Of a stretch of DNA of 64,000 bases, positions 27,308 through 36,616 are shown piece after piece. Positions within the stretch are counted from its first letter, which is position 1. Each line of letters begins with the position of its first letter. A model generated the notes under the pieces. That model was not told where the DNA came from. It saw nothing but the letters and a program-made list of their open reading frames with translations, and ran no database searches. The translations under genes and the position numbers were made by a program. The DNA comes from Sporosarcina limicola (GTDB taxonomy: Bacteria; Bacillota; Bacilli; Bacillales_A; Planococcaceae): the NCBI RefSeq assembly GCF_014873855.1, contig NZ_JADBEL010000003.1:124001-188000 (forward strand), in the 5' to 3' direction.

Positions 27308-28603
27308 TTGGCTATTGAAAATATCTTAATGCCACAACTTGGTGAAAGTGTTACTGAAGGTACTATCGAGAAATGGCTTGTTAAACCGGGTGATACGGTC
27401 GATAAATACGATCCGCTTGCAGAAGTGAATACCGACAAAGTAACAGCTGAAGTTCCCTCTTCGTTTGCAGGGATTATTAAGGAATTGATTGCTAAAGAGG
27501 GTGAAACGCTTGAAGTCGGAGCAATCATCTGTGTAATTGAGACGGCTGGCGGAAGTTCAGTCGCTATTGAGGTGGCACCTGCTATCGAAATGCCCGCGGC
27601 TAGTGCACAAAAACCTACGCCTTTGAAACGTGAAAAAGGGGCAGCGGCAGGGCGCTATTCTCCAGCAGTTCTTCGTTTATCACAAGATAATAATATCGAT
27701 TTGTCACTTGTCGAAGGTTCTGGCAAAGAAGGGCGTATTACGCGTAAAGATTTACTGGCAATCATTGAGAGTGGAAACATTCCAACGGCGGCATCGGTGA
27801 CGACATCAGCCGTTGCACAAGCTCCAGAACAGCCGCAAGTAGCAGCTGCCGCATCCTCTGCACCTAAAGCAGTAGAAACGACCAATGTACCTGTAGCTGT
27901 CGGTGATATCGAAATCCCTGTGACGGGGGTACGTCGTGCGATTGCCAACAATATGTTGCGTTCGAAACACGAAGCACCACACGCATGGATGATGATTGAA
28001 GTTGACGTAACGGGTCTTGTCCAATTTCGCGATGCTTTGAAAAATGATTTCAAAAAGAAGGAAGGCTTCAATCTGACATACTTCGCTTTCTTCGTGAAGG
28101 CAGTATCACAAGCATTGAAAGAATTCCCGATGATGAACTCGATGTGGGCTGGCGATAAAATTATCCAGAAAAAAGACATTAATATTTCCATCGCAGTCGC
28201 AACCGATGATTCCTTATATGTGCCAGTTATTACGAGTGCGGATGAGAAAACAATCAAAGGCCTGGGTCGTGAAATCAATGAGCTTGCTGGAAAAGTACGT
28301 TCAGGTAAGTTGAAATCGTCTGAAATGCAAGGCGGTACATTTACGGTGAACAATACCGGATCATTTGGCTCTGTACAGTCAATGGGCATCATCAATCACC
28401 CACAAGCAGCGATTTTACAAGTGGAATCAATTGTTAAACGGCCTATGATTATGGACGGTGGCATGATTGCAGCACGTGATATGGTGAACTTATGTCTATC
28501 ACTCGATCATCGTGTGCTTGACGGCTTAGTTTGCGGCCAATTCCTTGCACGCGTCAAAGAAATTCTTGAAAATGTTTCAGCGGATAATACATCTGTTTAT
28601 TAA
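27308..28603 (+). CDS. bkdB: Branched-chain keto acid dehydrogenase E2, lipoamide acyltransferase
   Basis: 431 aa. Lipoyl domain (residues 1-80, lipoyl-Lys in NTDKVTAEVP), an E3/E1-binding domain (about 120-155, YSPAVLRLSQDNNIDL), an Ala/Pro/Val linker and the catalytic domain ending with DHRVLDG. TTG 27308 is chosen: GGGGG is 8 bp upstream and the protein then starts MAIENILMPQLGES as in the family. The last about 183 bp of this gene occur again at 29582-29764. Confidence 0.95.
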   Translation: MAIENILMPQLGESVTEGTIEKWLVKPGDTVDKYDPLAEVNTDKVTAEVPSSFAGIIKELIAKEGETLEVGAIICVIETAGGSSVAIEVAPAIEMPAASAQKPTPLKREKGAAAGRYSPAVLRLSQDNNIDLSLVEGSGKEGRITRKDLLAIIESGNIPTAASVTTSAVAQAPEQPQVAAAASSAPKAVETTNVPVAVGDIEIPVTGVRRAIANNMLRSKHEAPHAWMMIEVDVTGLVQFRDALKNDFKKKEGFNLTYFAFFVKAVSQALKEFPMMNSMWAGDKIIQKKDINISIAVATDDSLYVPVITSADEKTIKGLGREINELAGKVRSGKLKSSEMQGGTFTVNNTGSFGSVQSMGIINHPQAAILQVESIVKRPMIMDGGMIAARDMVNLCLSLDHRVLDGLVCGQFLARVKEILENVSADNTSVY

Positions 28604-28615
28604 GGAAAATGATAC

Positions 28616-28650
28616 ACCTCGGTCCGTTTTGTATGGGTCGAGGTTTTTAT
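28616..28650 (+). terminator. Terminator after bkdB
   Basis: ACCTCG and CGAGGT arms followed by TTTTTATTT. A related hairpin follows the duplicated bkdB end at 29776-29812. Confidence 0.8.
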
Positions 28651-28802
28651 TTGTCGAATAGACAGAGGGATTCGTATGAGTAGAGACGAATAATAGAATA
28701 GAGAATATTGTACGGTTATTTTGGTGACTTTTATGGAGCAAACAGGTGCTATGATCAATTAAAATGTTTGAATGATCAGTTTAATAGGGGGGTTGGACAC
28801 TT

Positions 28803-29342
28803 ATGATAGTATGGTTTCGACATTTACCGCAAATAAGTATGGATTTGTTAGAATGGATTCCTTTCATAAAAAATAATTGGTTTCGCAAGCACTTTATGAA
28901 GTTCGTTTACTTACTTCAGATTATCATTTTTCTAACAGCATGTTTCTTTAATACATGGTTTCCTAGTATCAATCTATTCGCTCTCATCTTAATAGGTATC
29001 TTTGTTTTTATCATTCATGAAGTTCTTCACATTCTTGTCATCAGCAAAAAAGGTGATATTAGCTTAACGTTTCGCGGAACATATTTTTGGCTACATACAA
29101 ATGCAGTCCTATCTAAAATGAGATTTTTGGTCTTTATGAGCCTCCCCCTCCTTGTATTATCCGGAGTGCCTGCCATTATGTCGTTCTATGTGTCAGGAAA
29201 TCTCAAAGCTATTTTACTATTTATAACTTGGCTAAATTTATGGATTTCTGGCTCTGATATTATCAATTCGTTTTTAATAGCAATTAAACCGAAAAACGCA
29301 GTATTTTGCAGAGGTTATTACCGAGTGCAAAAAAATCCATAA
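28803..29342 (+). CDS. DUF3267 family putative zinc membrane peptidase
   Basis: 179 aa with about four membrane helices and an HEVLH (HExxH) motif near residue 76, the hallmark of the DUF3267 zincin-like family. Strong GGGGGG ribosome binding site 8 bp before the ATG. Lies alone between bkdB and a duplicated piece of bkdB, so it looks inserted into an ancestral bkdB-mutA junction. Substrate unknown. Confidence 0.75.
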   Translation: MIVWFRHLPQISMDLLEWIPFIKNNWFRKHFMKFVYLLQIIIFLTACFFNTWFPSINLFALILIGIFVFIIHEVLHILVISKKGDISLTFRGTYFWLHTNAVLSKMRFLVFMSLPLLVLSGVPAIMSFYVSGNLKAILLFITWLNLWISGSDIINSFLIAIKPKNAVFCRGYYRVQKNP

Positions 29343-29413
29343 ATTTAAACTGCATACAAATTAGGATGTTTCTAAGTTATTTAGTTCGGCTAATAGCGAG
29401 TGAAGATGAATAA

Positions 29414-29521
29414 CAAACAATAGACGATATTCAGGAATTTGCATTATCAAATGATGAAAAGAATGGTACAGATATTTTTACAGGTGAGAAAATCACTGTT
29501 GCAATATGGAAAGATAATTAA
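29414..29521 (+). pseudogene. C-terminal gene fragment of unknown origin
   Basis: A stop-to-stop stretch of about 34 codons with protein-like content (DDIQEFALSNDEKNGTDIF, then GEKITVAIWKDN) ending in TAA, with no start codon or ribosome binding site. It looks like the tail of a lost gene, lying inside the block flanked by the bkdB duplication. Family not recognised. Confidence 0.35.
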
Positions 29522-29581
29522 CGAACAGAATTGGTACCGAATGATTCTAATGAATTTCTCTAACCATACATTCGGTGAAAA

Positions 29582-29764
29582 GTAGAATCGATTGTCAAAC
29601 GTCCAATGATTATGGACGGTGGCATGATTGCAGCACGTGATATGGTGAACTTATGTCTATCACTCGATCATCGTGTGCTTGACGGCTTAGTTTGCGGCCA
29701 ATTCCTTGCACGCGTCAAAGAAATTCTTGAAAATGTTTCAGCGGATAATACATCTGTTTATTAA
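29582..29764 (+). repeat. Duplicated 3' end of bkdB (pseudogene fragment)
   Basis: Copy of bkdB bases 28421-28603. The first 27 bases carry five differences, all at third codon positions and silent; the next 156 or so bases up to and including the stop codon are identical. It has no start and cannot make E2. It is followed by its own terminator hairpin similar to that of bkdB. Confidence 0.95.
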
Positions 29765-29775
29765 TCAAAACCCAA

Positions 29776-29812
29776 AACCTCGGTCCATGCTCAATGGTGC
29801 CGAGGTTTTTCA
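29776..29812 (+). terminator. Terminator after the bkdB duplicate
   Basis: AACCTCGG / CCGAGGTT stem followed by TTTT. Confidence 0.85.
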
Positions 29813-29888
29813 GCTTTCAACAACGGGCTTTCTCGGGTAAAATAGAAATAACTTGACTATTCAGAGGGGGGAAGCGCTAGCGCAAACT

Positions 29889-31562
29889 ATGATCATACAT
29901 ACTATGAAAACGACAACGTTTAACGAAGTGGACTTCGAACAATGGAAAGAGGCGGCACTGCAATCGCTGAAGGGAAAACCTCTTGAATCCCTTATTACGA
30001 AAACGCTTGAAGGGATTGATTTGCAACCGTTATATACCCTTGAAGATGTCGAAAAACGCACTCATACAGCCCGTTCGCCTAAGAAAGATTTAGGGTGGAT
30101 TGTCGCACAAGAAACCTATGCAACGAACGGAGAACAGCTTCTCGCTGGATTGAAAGAATCGATTGCACGCGGGAATGAAGCGCTGGTATTCGACGGAAAT
30201 AAAGCGGTTCAATGGGAGGAAGCTTCTCTCTTTGAACTTAGTCAACTGATGACGAAGTATCCGGTTTTCATCAAGAATATGGATGTCAATAATCCGATTC
30301 TTGATGCATTTGAATCTGTTCCGGTATCTGAACGTTCATTGGTTAAAGGGGCCATTTCCGTTTCAGAATGTACACTCTCAAAAGGGTTTTCAAATCTTCG
30401 GACGTCAGGAGCCGATTTATGGATAGCACATCACAAAGGCGCTGACGCTGTAACCGAGCTTGCTTTGGCACTGGCACAAGCCGCGAATTACGCTGATAAA
30501 CAAGAGAATTTCAATAATGCCGCGGAGGATTTCTTCGTCCATTTCGCAATCGACACGCATTTTTTCATGGAAATCGCGAAATTACGTGCGTTCCGCATCC
30601 TTTGGACAGCATTTTGTACTGCTTACAAAGTAGTTGAAGCACCCTACGTTCCAATTCTTACAACAACCTCATTGCGTTCCTATTCGAAACTAGACCCTTA
30701 CGTTAACCTTTTGCGTGCAGGGAACGAGGTTTTTTCAGCGGTTCTTGGGGGAGCCGATGTCATCACTGTCCATCCCCATGATGTGTTAACAGGACCATCG
30801 GAGAGCTCGGTTCGATTTGCGCGCAATATCCAGCTGGTTATTAAAGAAGAGACCCAAGTCGATAAAGTAATCGATGCTGCGGGCGGTTCGTATTTTATTG
30901 AAACATTGACGTCTGAACTTGTCGATAAAGCATGGGCATTGTTTCTTGAAATCGAAGCGGATGGCGGCTATGAGATTTATGTGCAAAACGTACAGCTTGA
31001 AAAGCTTCTAGATAAACGGAGAGACCAAGTTGCAAAGGGTATAAAATCATTGATTGGCACAAATGTGTATGCCGAACTTGCGAATACAGATTATGCTGAT
31101 TGGAACGGTATTGCTATTGAAGGGCGTCTTGCGGAACCGTTCGAAAATTTGAGAACTAAATATGGTGAAAAACAACCCCATACCGTGCTAGTAACATTCG
31201 GAGAGTTAAATGATTTCAAACCGCGTGCCGATTTCGTCGGAGGATTTTTGGCAACAGGGGGTATCCGTTCCGAATGGAGTCCCGCATTCAATGACGCACA
31301 AACCGCAATTGACTGGCTAGCAAATGAAAAGCCCGACTATGCCATCGTTTGCGCAACACCTACATTGACTGCAAGTGTAATGGAACAAATGTTGAAGAAG
31401 CTTCCGGATAATCTTATTTTGGATGCGGCCGGGAAATATGATGCGGCAATTACGCAACAATGGCTGAATGCTGGTTTGAATGGCTTTGTATTCAGCGGCC
31501 AGGATAAAGTGCAGAAGCTGCAGGAAATCCATAGCAAATGGACAGGAGGCGATATGCGATGA
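29889..31562 (+). CDS. mutA: Methylmalonyl-CoA mutase small (beta) subunit
   Basis: About 557 aa. Non-catalytic partner of MutB in the B12-dependent conversion of methylmalonyl-CoA to succinyl-CoA. It is homologous to MutB over the barrel ([28 protein letters not shown]) and has a degenerate C-terminal cobalamin-type domain. The start is uncertain: ATG 29889 or 29904. The Shine-Dalgarno-like GAGGGGGG lies 17 bp before 29889, separated by the palindrome GCGCTAGCGC. The stop overlaps mutB. Confidence 0.92.
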   Translation: MIIHTMKTTTFNEVDFEQWKEAALQSLKGKPLESLITKTLEGIDLQPLYTLEDVEKRTHTARSPKKDLGWIVAQETYATNGEQLLAGLKESIARGNEALVFDGNKAVQWEEASLFELSQLMTKYPVFIKNMDVNNPILDAFESVPVSERSLVKGAISVSECTLSKGFSNLRTSGADLWIAHHKGADAVTELALALAQAANYADKQENFNNAAEDFFVHFAIDTHFFMEIAKLRAFRILWTAFCTAYKVVEAPYVPILTTTSLRSYSKLDPYVNLLRAGNEVFSAVLGGADVITVHPHDVLTGPSESSVRFARNIQLVIKEETQVDKVIDAAGGSYFIETLTSELVDKAWALFLEIEADGGYEIYVQNVQLEKLLDKRRDQVAKGIKSLIGTNVYAELANTDYADWNGIAIEGRLAEPFENLRTKYGEKQPHTVLVTFGELNDFKPRADFVGGFLATGGIRSEWSPAFNDAQTAIDWLANEKPDYAIVCATPTLTASVMEQMLKKLPDNLILDAAGKYDAAITQQWLNAGLNGFVFSGQDKVQKLQEIHSKWTGGDMR

Positions 31563-33718
31563 ATAGACCTGATTTTAATAAAGTCGATTTGACACAAATC
31601 GTGCAATCCATTACAAATTCAATTCCCATTGCTGGAGAACCTTTTCGCACGAATGAAGGAATTGATGTGAAAACGGTCTATTCGAGTAAAGACACTGAAA
31701 ATATCGCGCATATGAATGATTATCCCGGTATCGCGCCAAATACGCGGGGCCCCTATCCGACAATGTATGTTTCCAGACCGTGGACCGTACGACAATATGC
31801 GGGATTTTCAACGGCAGAGGAAAGTAATGCGTTTTACAGACGGAATCTGGCGATGGGACAAAAAGGCTTATCCGTTGCATTCGACCTTGCGACGCATCGC
31901 GGCTATGATTCCGATCATCCACGCGTGACGGGGGACGTCGGGAAAGCGGGAGTTGCCATCGATTCGATCGAGGATATGAAAATTCTATTCGACGGTATTC
32001 CGCTTGATCAGATGTCCGTGTCGATGACGATGAACGGTGCGGTGCTCCCTATCATGGCGTTTTATATTGTTGCAGCAGAGGAACAGGGTGTATCGGCGGA
32101 CAAACTTATCGGCACAATTCAGAACGATATACTAAAAGAATATATGGTGCGGAATACATACATCTTCCCACCCGAAATGTCGATGAAAATCATTGCGGAT
32201 ATTTTTGAGTATACATCCCGAAATATGCCGAAATTCAACTCGATTTCAATTTCCGGCTATCATATGCAGGAGGCGGGGGCAACGGCGGATATCGAATTGG
32301 CCTACACCCTTGCCGATGGACTTGAATACGTGCGTACAGGCTTGAAAGCGGGCATTGACATTGATTCATTCGCACCGCGTTTGTCATTTTTCTGGGCAAT
32401 CGGCAAAAATTATTTCATGGAAATTGCCAAAATGCGTGCCGCACGTAAAATATGGGCACAGATGATGCAAACGTTCGAACCGAAAAATCCGAAAACGCTT
32501 GCACTCCGTACACATTCGCAAACTTCGGGCTGGAGCTTGACTGAACAGGATCCATTCAACAACGTCACGCGGACGCTAATTGAAGCGAATGCTGCTGCAA
32601 TGGGACATACACAGTCACTTCATACGAACGCACTTGACGAAGCAATTGCTTTGCCGACAGATTTCTCTGCTCGTATCGCAAGAAATACACAGTTATTTTT
32701 ACAAGAAGAAACGATGATGACAAAGGTAATCGATCCATGGGGCGGCTCATACTATGTCGAAAAACTGACGGACGAATTGATGAATAAAGCTTGGGAATTG
32801 ATTGAGGAAATTGAAGAACTGGGCGGCATGGCGAAAGCAATCGAAACCGGTCTTCCGAAGATGAAAATTGAAGAAGCGGCGGCAAAACGTCAAGCGCAAA
32901 TCGATTCACGTTTCGAATCGATCATTGGGGTAAATAAATACCGTCTTGACAAAGAAGATCCAATCGACATTCTGGATATCGATAACACGCTTGTCCGCCA
33001 GAAACAGATTGACCGCATCCATCAGATGAAGACAGATCGTGATGATGCAGTTGTGACGCAGACGCTTAGTGCGATTACAGACACTGCTCGTAGCGGACAA
33101 GGAAACTTGCTGGCACTTGCAGTCGATGCGGCGCGTGCCCGTGCAACAATTGGTGAAATTTCCGACGCGATTGAAAGTGTTTCGGGCCGGCATAAGGCGG
33201 TGATTCGTTCCGTGAGTGGTGTATATAGTTCGAACTTTTCGAATGCAGAAGAGATTGACGAAGTGAAATCAATGACGGATGACTTTTTGGAAAACGAAGG
33301 GCGACGTCCCCGTATTCTCATCGCGAAAATGGGGCAAGACGGTCATGACCGTGGTGCGAAGGTTATTGCATCTTCTTTTGCGGATCTTGGCTTTGATGTC
33401 GATATCGGCCCTCTCTTCCAAACGCCAGAAGAAACGGCTCTACAAGCGGCTGAAAATGATGTTCACGTTATTGGCGTCAGCTCACTTGCCGCAGGACATA
33501 AAACGCTTGTTCCAGCATTGCGTGAGGAACTTGAAAAAATCGAACGAGAAGATATTTTGATAGTCGTCGGAGGGGTTATCCCTGCTCAAGATTACGCATT
33601 TCTTCGTGAAAACGGCGCAGCGGCAATCTTCGGACCCGGAACTGTCATTCCAGTGGCTGCACAAAAAGTAATTGAAGAAATCTATCGCAGGCTCGGCTAC
33701 GAGGAAGTGATGGAGTGA
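31559..33718 (+). CDS. mutB: Methylmalonyl-CoA mutase large (alpha) subunit
   Basis: 719 aa catalytic subunit. N-terminal TIM barrel ([38 protein letters not shown]) and C-terminal cobalamin domain with the DGHDRG (DxHxxG) base-off B12 motif at about residue 600. ATG 31559 overlaps the mutA stop and follows AGGAGG. Feeds propionyl-CoA carbon into the TCA cycle. Confidence 0.97.
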   Translation: MNRPDFNKVDLTQIVQSITNSIPIAGEPFRTNEGIDVKTVYSSKDTENIAHMNDYPGIAPNTRGPYPTMYVSRPWTVRQYAGFSTAEESNAFYRRNLAMGQKGLSVAFDLATHRGYDSDHPRVTGDVGKAGVAIDSIEDMKILFDGIPLDQMSVSMTMNGAVLPIMAFYIVAAEEQGVSADKLIGTIQNDILKEYMVRNTYIFPPEMSMKIIADIFEYTSRNMPKFNSISISGYHMQEAGATADIELAYTLADGLEYVRTGLKAGIDIDSFAPRLSFFWAIGKNYFMEIAKMRAARKIWAQMMQTFEPKNPKTLALRTHSQTSGWSLTEQDPFNNVTRTLIEANAAAMGHTQSLHTNALDEAIALPTDFSARIARNTQLFLQEETMMTKVIDPWGGSYYVEKLTDELMNKAWELIEEIEELGGMAKAIETGLPKMKIEEAAAKRQAQIDSRFESIIGVNKYRLDKEDPIDILDIDNTLVRQKQIDRIHQMKTDRDDAVVTQTLSAITDTARSGQGNLLALAVDAARARATIGEISDAIESVSGRHKAVIRSVSGVYSSNFSNAEEIDEVKSMTDDFLENEGRRPRILIAKMGQDGHDRGAKVIASSFADLGFDVDIGPLFQTPEETALQAAENDVHVIGVSSLAAGHKTLVPALREELEKIEREDILIVVGGVIPAQDYAFLRENGAAAIFGPGTVIPVAAQKVIEEIYRRLGYEEVME

Positions 33719-34797
33719 AGAACAACACTCATTTACCCGATGACAGTGCGCTAAATGTAATGGACGGAATTGCTTCATCACACGATGGTATGTCCGCTAC
33801 AGTACGTAAACGTTTCGTGAAAAAGGACCGTACGATCCCGGTTGAAGAATTAACGGAAAAGATTTCAAATGGCTCACGGCTCCACCTTGCCAAAGGGATT
33901 ACACTACTCGAAAGCATTACGCCAGCAGACAAAATAGCGGGACAACAAGTACTGCTTAATTTGTTGCCGAAAACAGGAAATAGTATTCGAATTGGCATCA
34001 CGGGCGTACCTGGCGCAGGGAAAAGTACATTCATCGAGGCATTCGGGCTCATGCTTGCTAACGCGGGCCATCATGTGGCAGTCCTTGCAATCGATCCGAG
34101 CTCGACAATCACTGGTGGAAGCATTCTCGGCGATAAAACACGGATGGAGGAACTTGCAAGACATCCCGGCGCATTCATCCGTCCATCACCTACAGCTGGA
34201 ACACTTGGCGGGGTACACAAAAAATCCCGTGAAACGATGTTGCTTTGTGAAGCAGCAGGCTATGATGTCATCCTAATCGAAACAGTTGGCGTCGGACAAA
34301 GTGAAACGGTCGTCCGCGGGATGGTCGATTTCTTCATGTTGCTCGTCCTAACGGGCGCAGGGGATGAACTGCAGGGGATGAAAAAAGGAATCATGGAACT
34401 CGTTGATGGCATCATTGTCCATAAAGCGGATGGTGATAATTTGAAACTCGCCAAAAAGACAGTGAGGGAATACCGCCAGTTACTGCATTTTCTGCAACCT
34501 GCTTCCCTAGGGTGGACACCGACGTCTCTTCCGGTTTCATCCATAAAATTAACCGGACTTGAAGAGGTATGGGAAACAGTGTTGGCATTTAAGGCAACAA
34601 TGGATACGAACACGTTTTGGGCAGAACGACGCCAATCCCAGACAAAAGATTGGTTCCGTTCCATGATAAACGACCGACTCATAGACACCTTTTTCGCAGA
34701 ACCCGGAAGGAAAGAGCAAGTTGCAGAACTTGAGCAAGCACTACTCAAGGGAGATATTACGGTGGCTGGTGCTGTTGAGCGGTTGTTTTTGGGGTGA
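33715..34797 (+). CDS. meaB: Methylmalonyl-CoA mutase-associated GTPase MeaB
   Basis: 360 aa G3E-type GTPase that guards and reactivates the mutase. P-loop GVPGAGKST, the DPSS segment, ETVGVGQSE (switch) and the base motif HKADGDN (in place of NKxD, usual for MeaB). GTG start overlaps the mutB stop. Last gene of the mutAB-meaB operon. No terminator is seen directly after it. Confidence 0.95.
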   Translation: MKNNTHLPDDSALNVMDGIASSHDGMSATVRKRFVKKDRTIPVEELTEKISNGSRLHLAKGITLLESITPADKIAGQQVLLNLLPKTGNSIRIGITGVPGAGKSTFIEAFGLMLANAGHHVAVLAIDPSSTITGGSILGDKTRMEELARHPGAFIRPSPTAGTLGGVHKKSRETMLLCEAAGYDVILIETVGVGQSETVVRGMVDFFMLLVLTGAGDELQGMKKGIMELVDGIIVHKADGDNLKLAKKTVREYRQLLHFLQPASLGWTPTSLPVSSIKLTGLEEVWETVLAFKATMDTNTFWAERRQSQTKDWFRSMINDRLIDTFFAEPGRKEQVAELEQALLKGDITVAGAVERLFLG

Positions 34798-34852
34798 ATG
34801 TCTATTGTGCGGGTATATTATGAATAATAAAGTGAGTCGGAAGCATACTAAA

Positions 34853-34912
34853 TTTGCTTAACTCTATACAAATGCAAAAGTATTGCATATAATAGGAGTG
34901 GAGTTAAGTAAA
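34853..34912 (+). promoter_or_regulatory. Promoter of the RNA antitoxin inside a nested dyad
   Basis: TATACA (34865-34870), 17 bp, perfect TATAAT (34888-34893). The promoter lies inside an inverted repeat TTTGCTTAACTC (34853-34864) / GAGTTAAGTAAA (34901-34912), with an inner ATGCAA / TTGCAT pair (34872-34877, 34883-34888). The outer dyad would place an operator over the promoter, or fold at the 5' end of the transcript. Confidence 0.6.
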
Positions 34913-34930
34913 CAGGATGCGTTCATTTTG

Positions 34931-35094
34931 TTGGCATAAACTGGATGGTCAACTAAAACAATAAAAAACCAAACCGTTTTTTTGAGATGTTGGCATAAAC
35001 TGGATGGTCAACTAAAACAATAAAAAACCAAACCGTTTTTTTGAGATGTTGGCATAAACTGGATGGTCAACTAAAACAATAAAAAACCAAACCG
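34931..35094 (+). repeat. Three tandem 59-bp repeats (RNA antitoxin units)
   Basis: Units begin at 34931, 34990 and 35049 with TTGGCATAAACTGGATGG; the last is cut short after AACCAAACCG. The copies are identical where they overlap, including the TTTTTTTGAGATG linker. Exactly regular spacing with identical linkers excludes a CRISPR array. Confidence 0.95.
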
Positions 35095-35110
35095 AGCGTA
35101 TCCCATACTA

Positions 35111-35145
35111 AGGGCTGAATCCATATGGATTCAGCCCTCTTTTAA
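35111..35145 (+). terminator. Terminator between RNA antitoxin and toxin gene
   Basis: Perfect 28-bp palindrome AGGGCTGAATCCAT / ATGGATTCAGCCCT followed by CTTTTAAT. In type III systems partial read-through of this terminator sets toxin level. Confidence 0.92.
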
Positions 35146-35258
35146 TAAAGTTAATCTTCAATCAGGGGGTTCCTCTTCCCCCAATTAGTCTTTTTGTTTC
35201 CTCGAAGACTTGAAGTGGGGGTCTTACTGCCCGTTACTGCGGGATAAAAATTGTTTAC
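35146..35258. other. Structured spacer before the toxin gene
   Basis: Contains GGGGG...CCCCC (about 35165-35182) and CCCG...CGGG (about 35230-35242) hairpins and the string CTTGAAGTGGGGGTCTTACT. These resemble right-end sequences of IS200/IS605-type elements, but no transposase or TnpB gene is present. It could equally be the toxin leader. Low confidence. Confidence 0.3.
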
Positions 35259-35270
35259 ATGAGGTGTGCT

Positions 35271-35726
35271 ATGGTAATTTATTATGGATTAACAGATAAG
35301 TTCAATAACAAATTACAACAGTTGGATCCTGAATTTGAAGATGGGAAAGAAGGATCAAGGCCGTTTATCTACCTATCGATGATTGTCGACGATATAAATA
35401 TATTGCTTCCCCTTAGAACAAATGCTAAACATAAACATGTATTCCATGTCAAGGAGGGTAGAGTGGGCTTTATTGATTATTCAAAAGCGATTGTGATAGA
35501 TTATACAAGCTTAGATTCGATGGTGTACCCTTTTCCTAAAAATATTCATCAGAAAAGTCATATATACATACAGAATAATTTAGAGAAAATAAGAAAGGAA
35601 TTTCAAAAGTATGTAAAGATATATAAAGATGCATGGAAAACCCAGCATCACAATCCTGGTTCAAAGCACATCGTTGATTACAGTACATTGAAAAACTATC
35701 ATGCGGAACTAAATATACATACTTAG
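35271..35726 (+). CDS. Type III toxin-antitoxin toxin, TenpN/ToxN-like endoribonuclease
   Basis: 151 aa. ATG 35271 follows GAGGTG; the in-frame ATG at 35259 would overlap that site. The order of features matches TenpN/ToxN/AbiQ-type toxins: an N-terminal strand with YYGLTDKF, an RPFIYL strand near residue 32, LLPLRTNAKHKHVF near 50-62, FIDYSKAIVI near 70-80, and a C-terminal helical part with KEFQKYVKIYKDAW. These toxins cut cellular mRNA and are held by a repeat RNA; several act as phage-abortive systems. AT-rich compared with meaB and brxB, as expected of a transferred module. Confidence 0.75.
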   Translation: MVIYYGLTDKFNNKLQQLDPEFEDGKEGSRPFIYLSMIVDDINILLPLRTNAKHKHVFHVKEGRVGFIDYSKAIVIDYTSLDSMVYPFPKNIHQKSHIYIQNNLEKIRKEFQKYVKIYKDAWKTQHHNPGSKHIVDYSTLKNYHAELNIHT

Positions 35727-35853
35727 TGAAAAATTCATGTATCAAGTATTCTGAAAAGTCAATCAGGTAAGGACATCCGCTTCAAACAATCTCGGCATGC
35801 CAGGTCGGAAGGTTTTCATTCAAGTTGCATTACAAATTCAGCAAGTCGTTTTT

Positions 35854-35882
35854 TTGCGTGAAACCTTCACTCCTGCTATGAT
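35854..35882 (+). promoter_or_regulatory. Sigma-A promoter of brxB
   Basis: TTGCGT (35854-35859), 17 bp, TATGAT (35877-35882), 31 bp before the start codon. Confidence 0.65.
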
Positions 35883-35913
35883 ATAGAAGTAAATAGAAAG
35901 GGGTTTATCACGA

Positions 35914-36354
35914 ATGACTATGAATTTTGATCTTTATATGAATGACATCCTAAAACAGGCGCGTTCCGAAATGGAAGCGAGCGGTTATGAGCAATTAACA
36001 ACACCTGAGACAGTTGAGGAAGCATTCGCACGTCCGGGTACGACACTTGTGATGGTGAATTCTGTTTGCGGTTGTGCTGGAGGTATTGCACGTCCAGCAG
36101 CGGCACATTCCATTCATTACGACAAACGTCCAACGCATTTAGTAACAGTATTCGCTGGACAAGATAAGGAAGCGACAGCGCAAGCACGTATGCTTTTCGG
36201 AGATGATCATTTGCCATCTTCGCCTTCATTCGCACTTTTGAAAGACGGTAAGCTTGTCGCAGAAGTCGGTCGCTATGAAATCGAAGGACATGATCCAATG
36301 TCCGTTGTTGCAAACTTGCAAAGCCAGTTCGAGGAATATTGCGAAGAAGTTTAA
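35914..36354 (+). CDS. brxB: Bacilliredoxin BrxB (YqiW)
   Basis: 146 aa thioredoxin-fold protein with the CGC active site (VCGCAGG, Cys52 and Cys54) that removes bacillithiol from S-bacillithiolated proteins. The full-length pattern ([44 protein letters not shown]) is that of the BrxA/BrxB family; position next to bkd/mce genes as yqiW supports BrxB. Own promoter and terminator. Confidence 0.94.
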   Translation: MTMNFDLYMNDILKQARSEMEASGYEQLTTPETVEEAFARPGTTLVMVNSVCGCAGGIARPAAAHSIHYDKRPTHLVTVFAGQDKEATAQARMLFGDDHLPSSPSFALLKDGKLVAEVGRYEIEGHDPMSVVANLQSQFEEYCEEV

Positions 36355-36359
36355 AATAA

Positions 36360-36404
36360 AAACAGTCCGTATATGCCAAATTGCGCAGTACGGACTGTTT
36401 TTTT
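36360..36404. terminator. Terminator between brxB and prli42
   Basis: AACAGTCCGTA / TACGGACTGTT stem followed by seven T on the plus strand; on the minus strand it runs into AT-rich sequence and may serve both genes. Confidence 0.88.
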
Positions 36405-36408
36405 ACAT

Positions 36409-36504
36409 TTACAATAGTACACTAAGTCCAGACAAGAGACTCAACGCAACCATCGCCCCAATCATTAAATAGACGATAATCTTCTGTGTTTTTTTATTGC
36501 TCAT
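36409..36504 (-). CDS. prli42: Stressosome-associated miniprotein Prli42
   Basis: 31 aa read from the minus strand: basic N-terminus MSNKKTQK then a single helix (IIVYLMIGAMVALSLLSG). AAGGAG lies 10 bp before the ATG. Length, N-terminal NKK and the single TM match the conserved Firmicute miniprotein Prli42, which anchors the stressosome to the membrane in Listeria. Such small genes are usually overlooked. Identification by pattern only. Confidence 0.78.
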   Translation of the reverse strand: MSNKKTQKIIVYLMIGAMVALSLLSGLSVLL

Positions 36505-36616
36505 CGGGCAAAAACTCCTTACATATGATACTTCCATTTTAACAGAATTTCTGTAAATCACAACATGTAGCGATTTTGACGATTAAAATGTACAATAGAA
36601 AATAGGGGGAATTGGG

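Larger units (their letters stand above)
34900..35145 (+). ncRNA. Predicted type III RNA antitoxin transcript (TenpI/ToxI-like)
   Basis: No gene fits 34798-35270. Instead there is a promoter, three 59-nt tandem repeats and a strong terminator just before a TenpN/ToxN-like toxin gene. In type III systems the toxin is an RNase that cuts such a repeat RNA into units, each folding as a pseudoknot that blocks the toxin. Each unit contains TTGG...CCAA and GGT...ACC complementarities that could form a pseudoknot. The RNA ends are estimated. Confidence 0.7.

Noticed and set aside
27655-28395. 246-codon minus-strand frame inside bkdB
   Set aside because: Antisense shadow of the E2 catalytic domain without any independent support.
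29864-29895. cre box at the GCGCTAGCGC palindrome before mutA
   Set aside because: Compared with the cre consensus it has about five mismatches; kept only as a note on the start region.
34918-34965. 15-codon ORF MRSFCWHKLDGQLKQ in the first repeat
   Set aside because: The repeat period (59) is not a multiple of three and later copies give other frames, so it is unlikely to be a conserved peptide.
34931-35094. CRISPR-like array
   Set aside because: The three units are identical including the linker; there are no unique spacers. The terminator and toxin gene downstream point to a type III RNA antitoxin instead.
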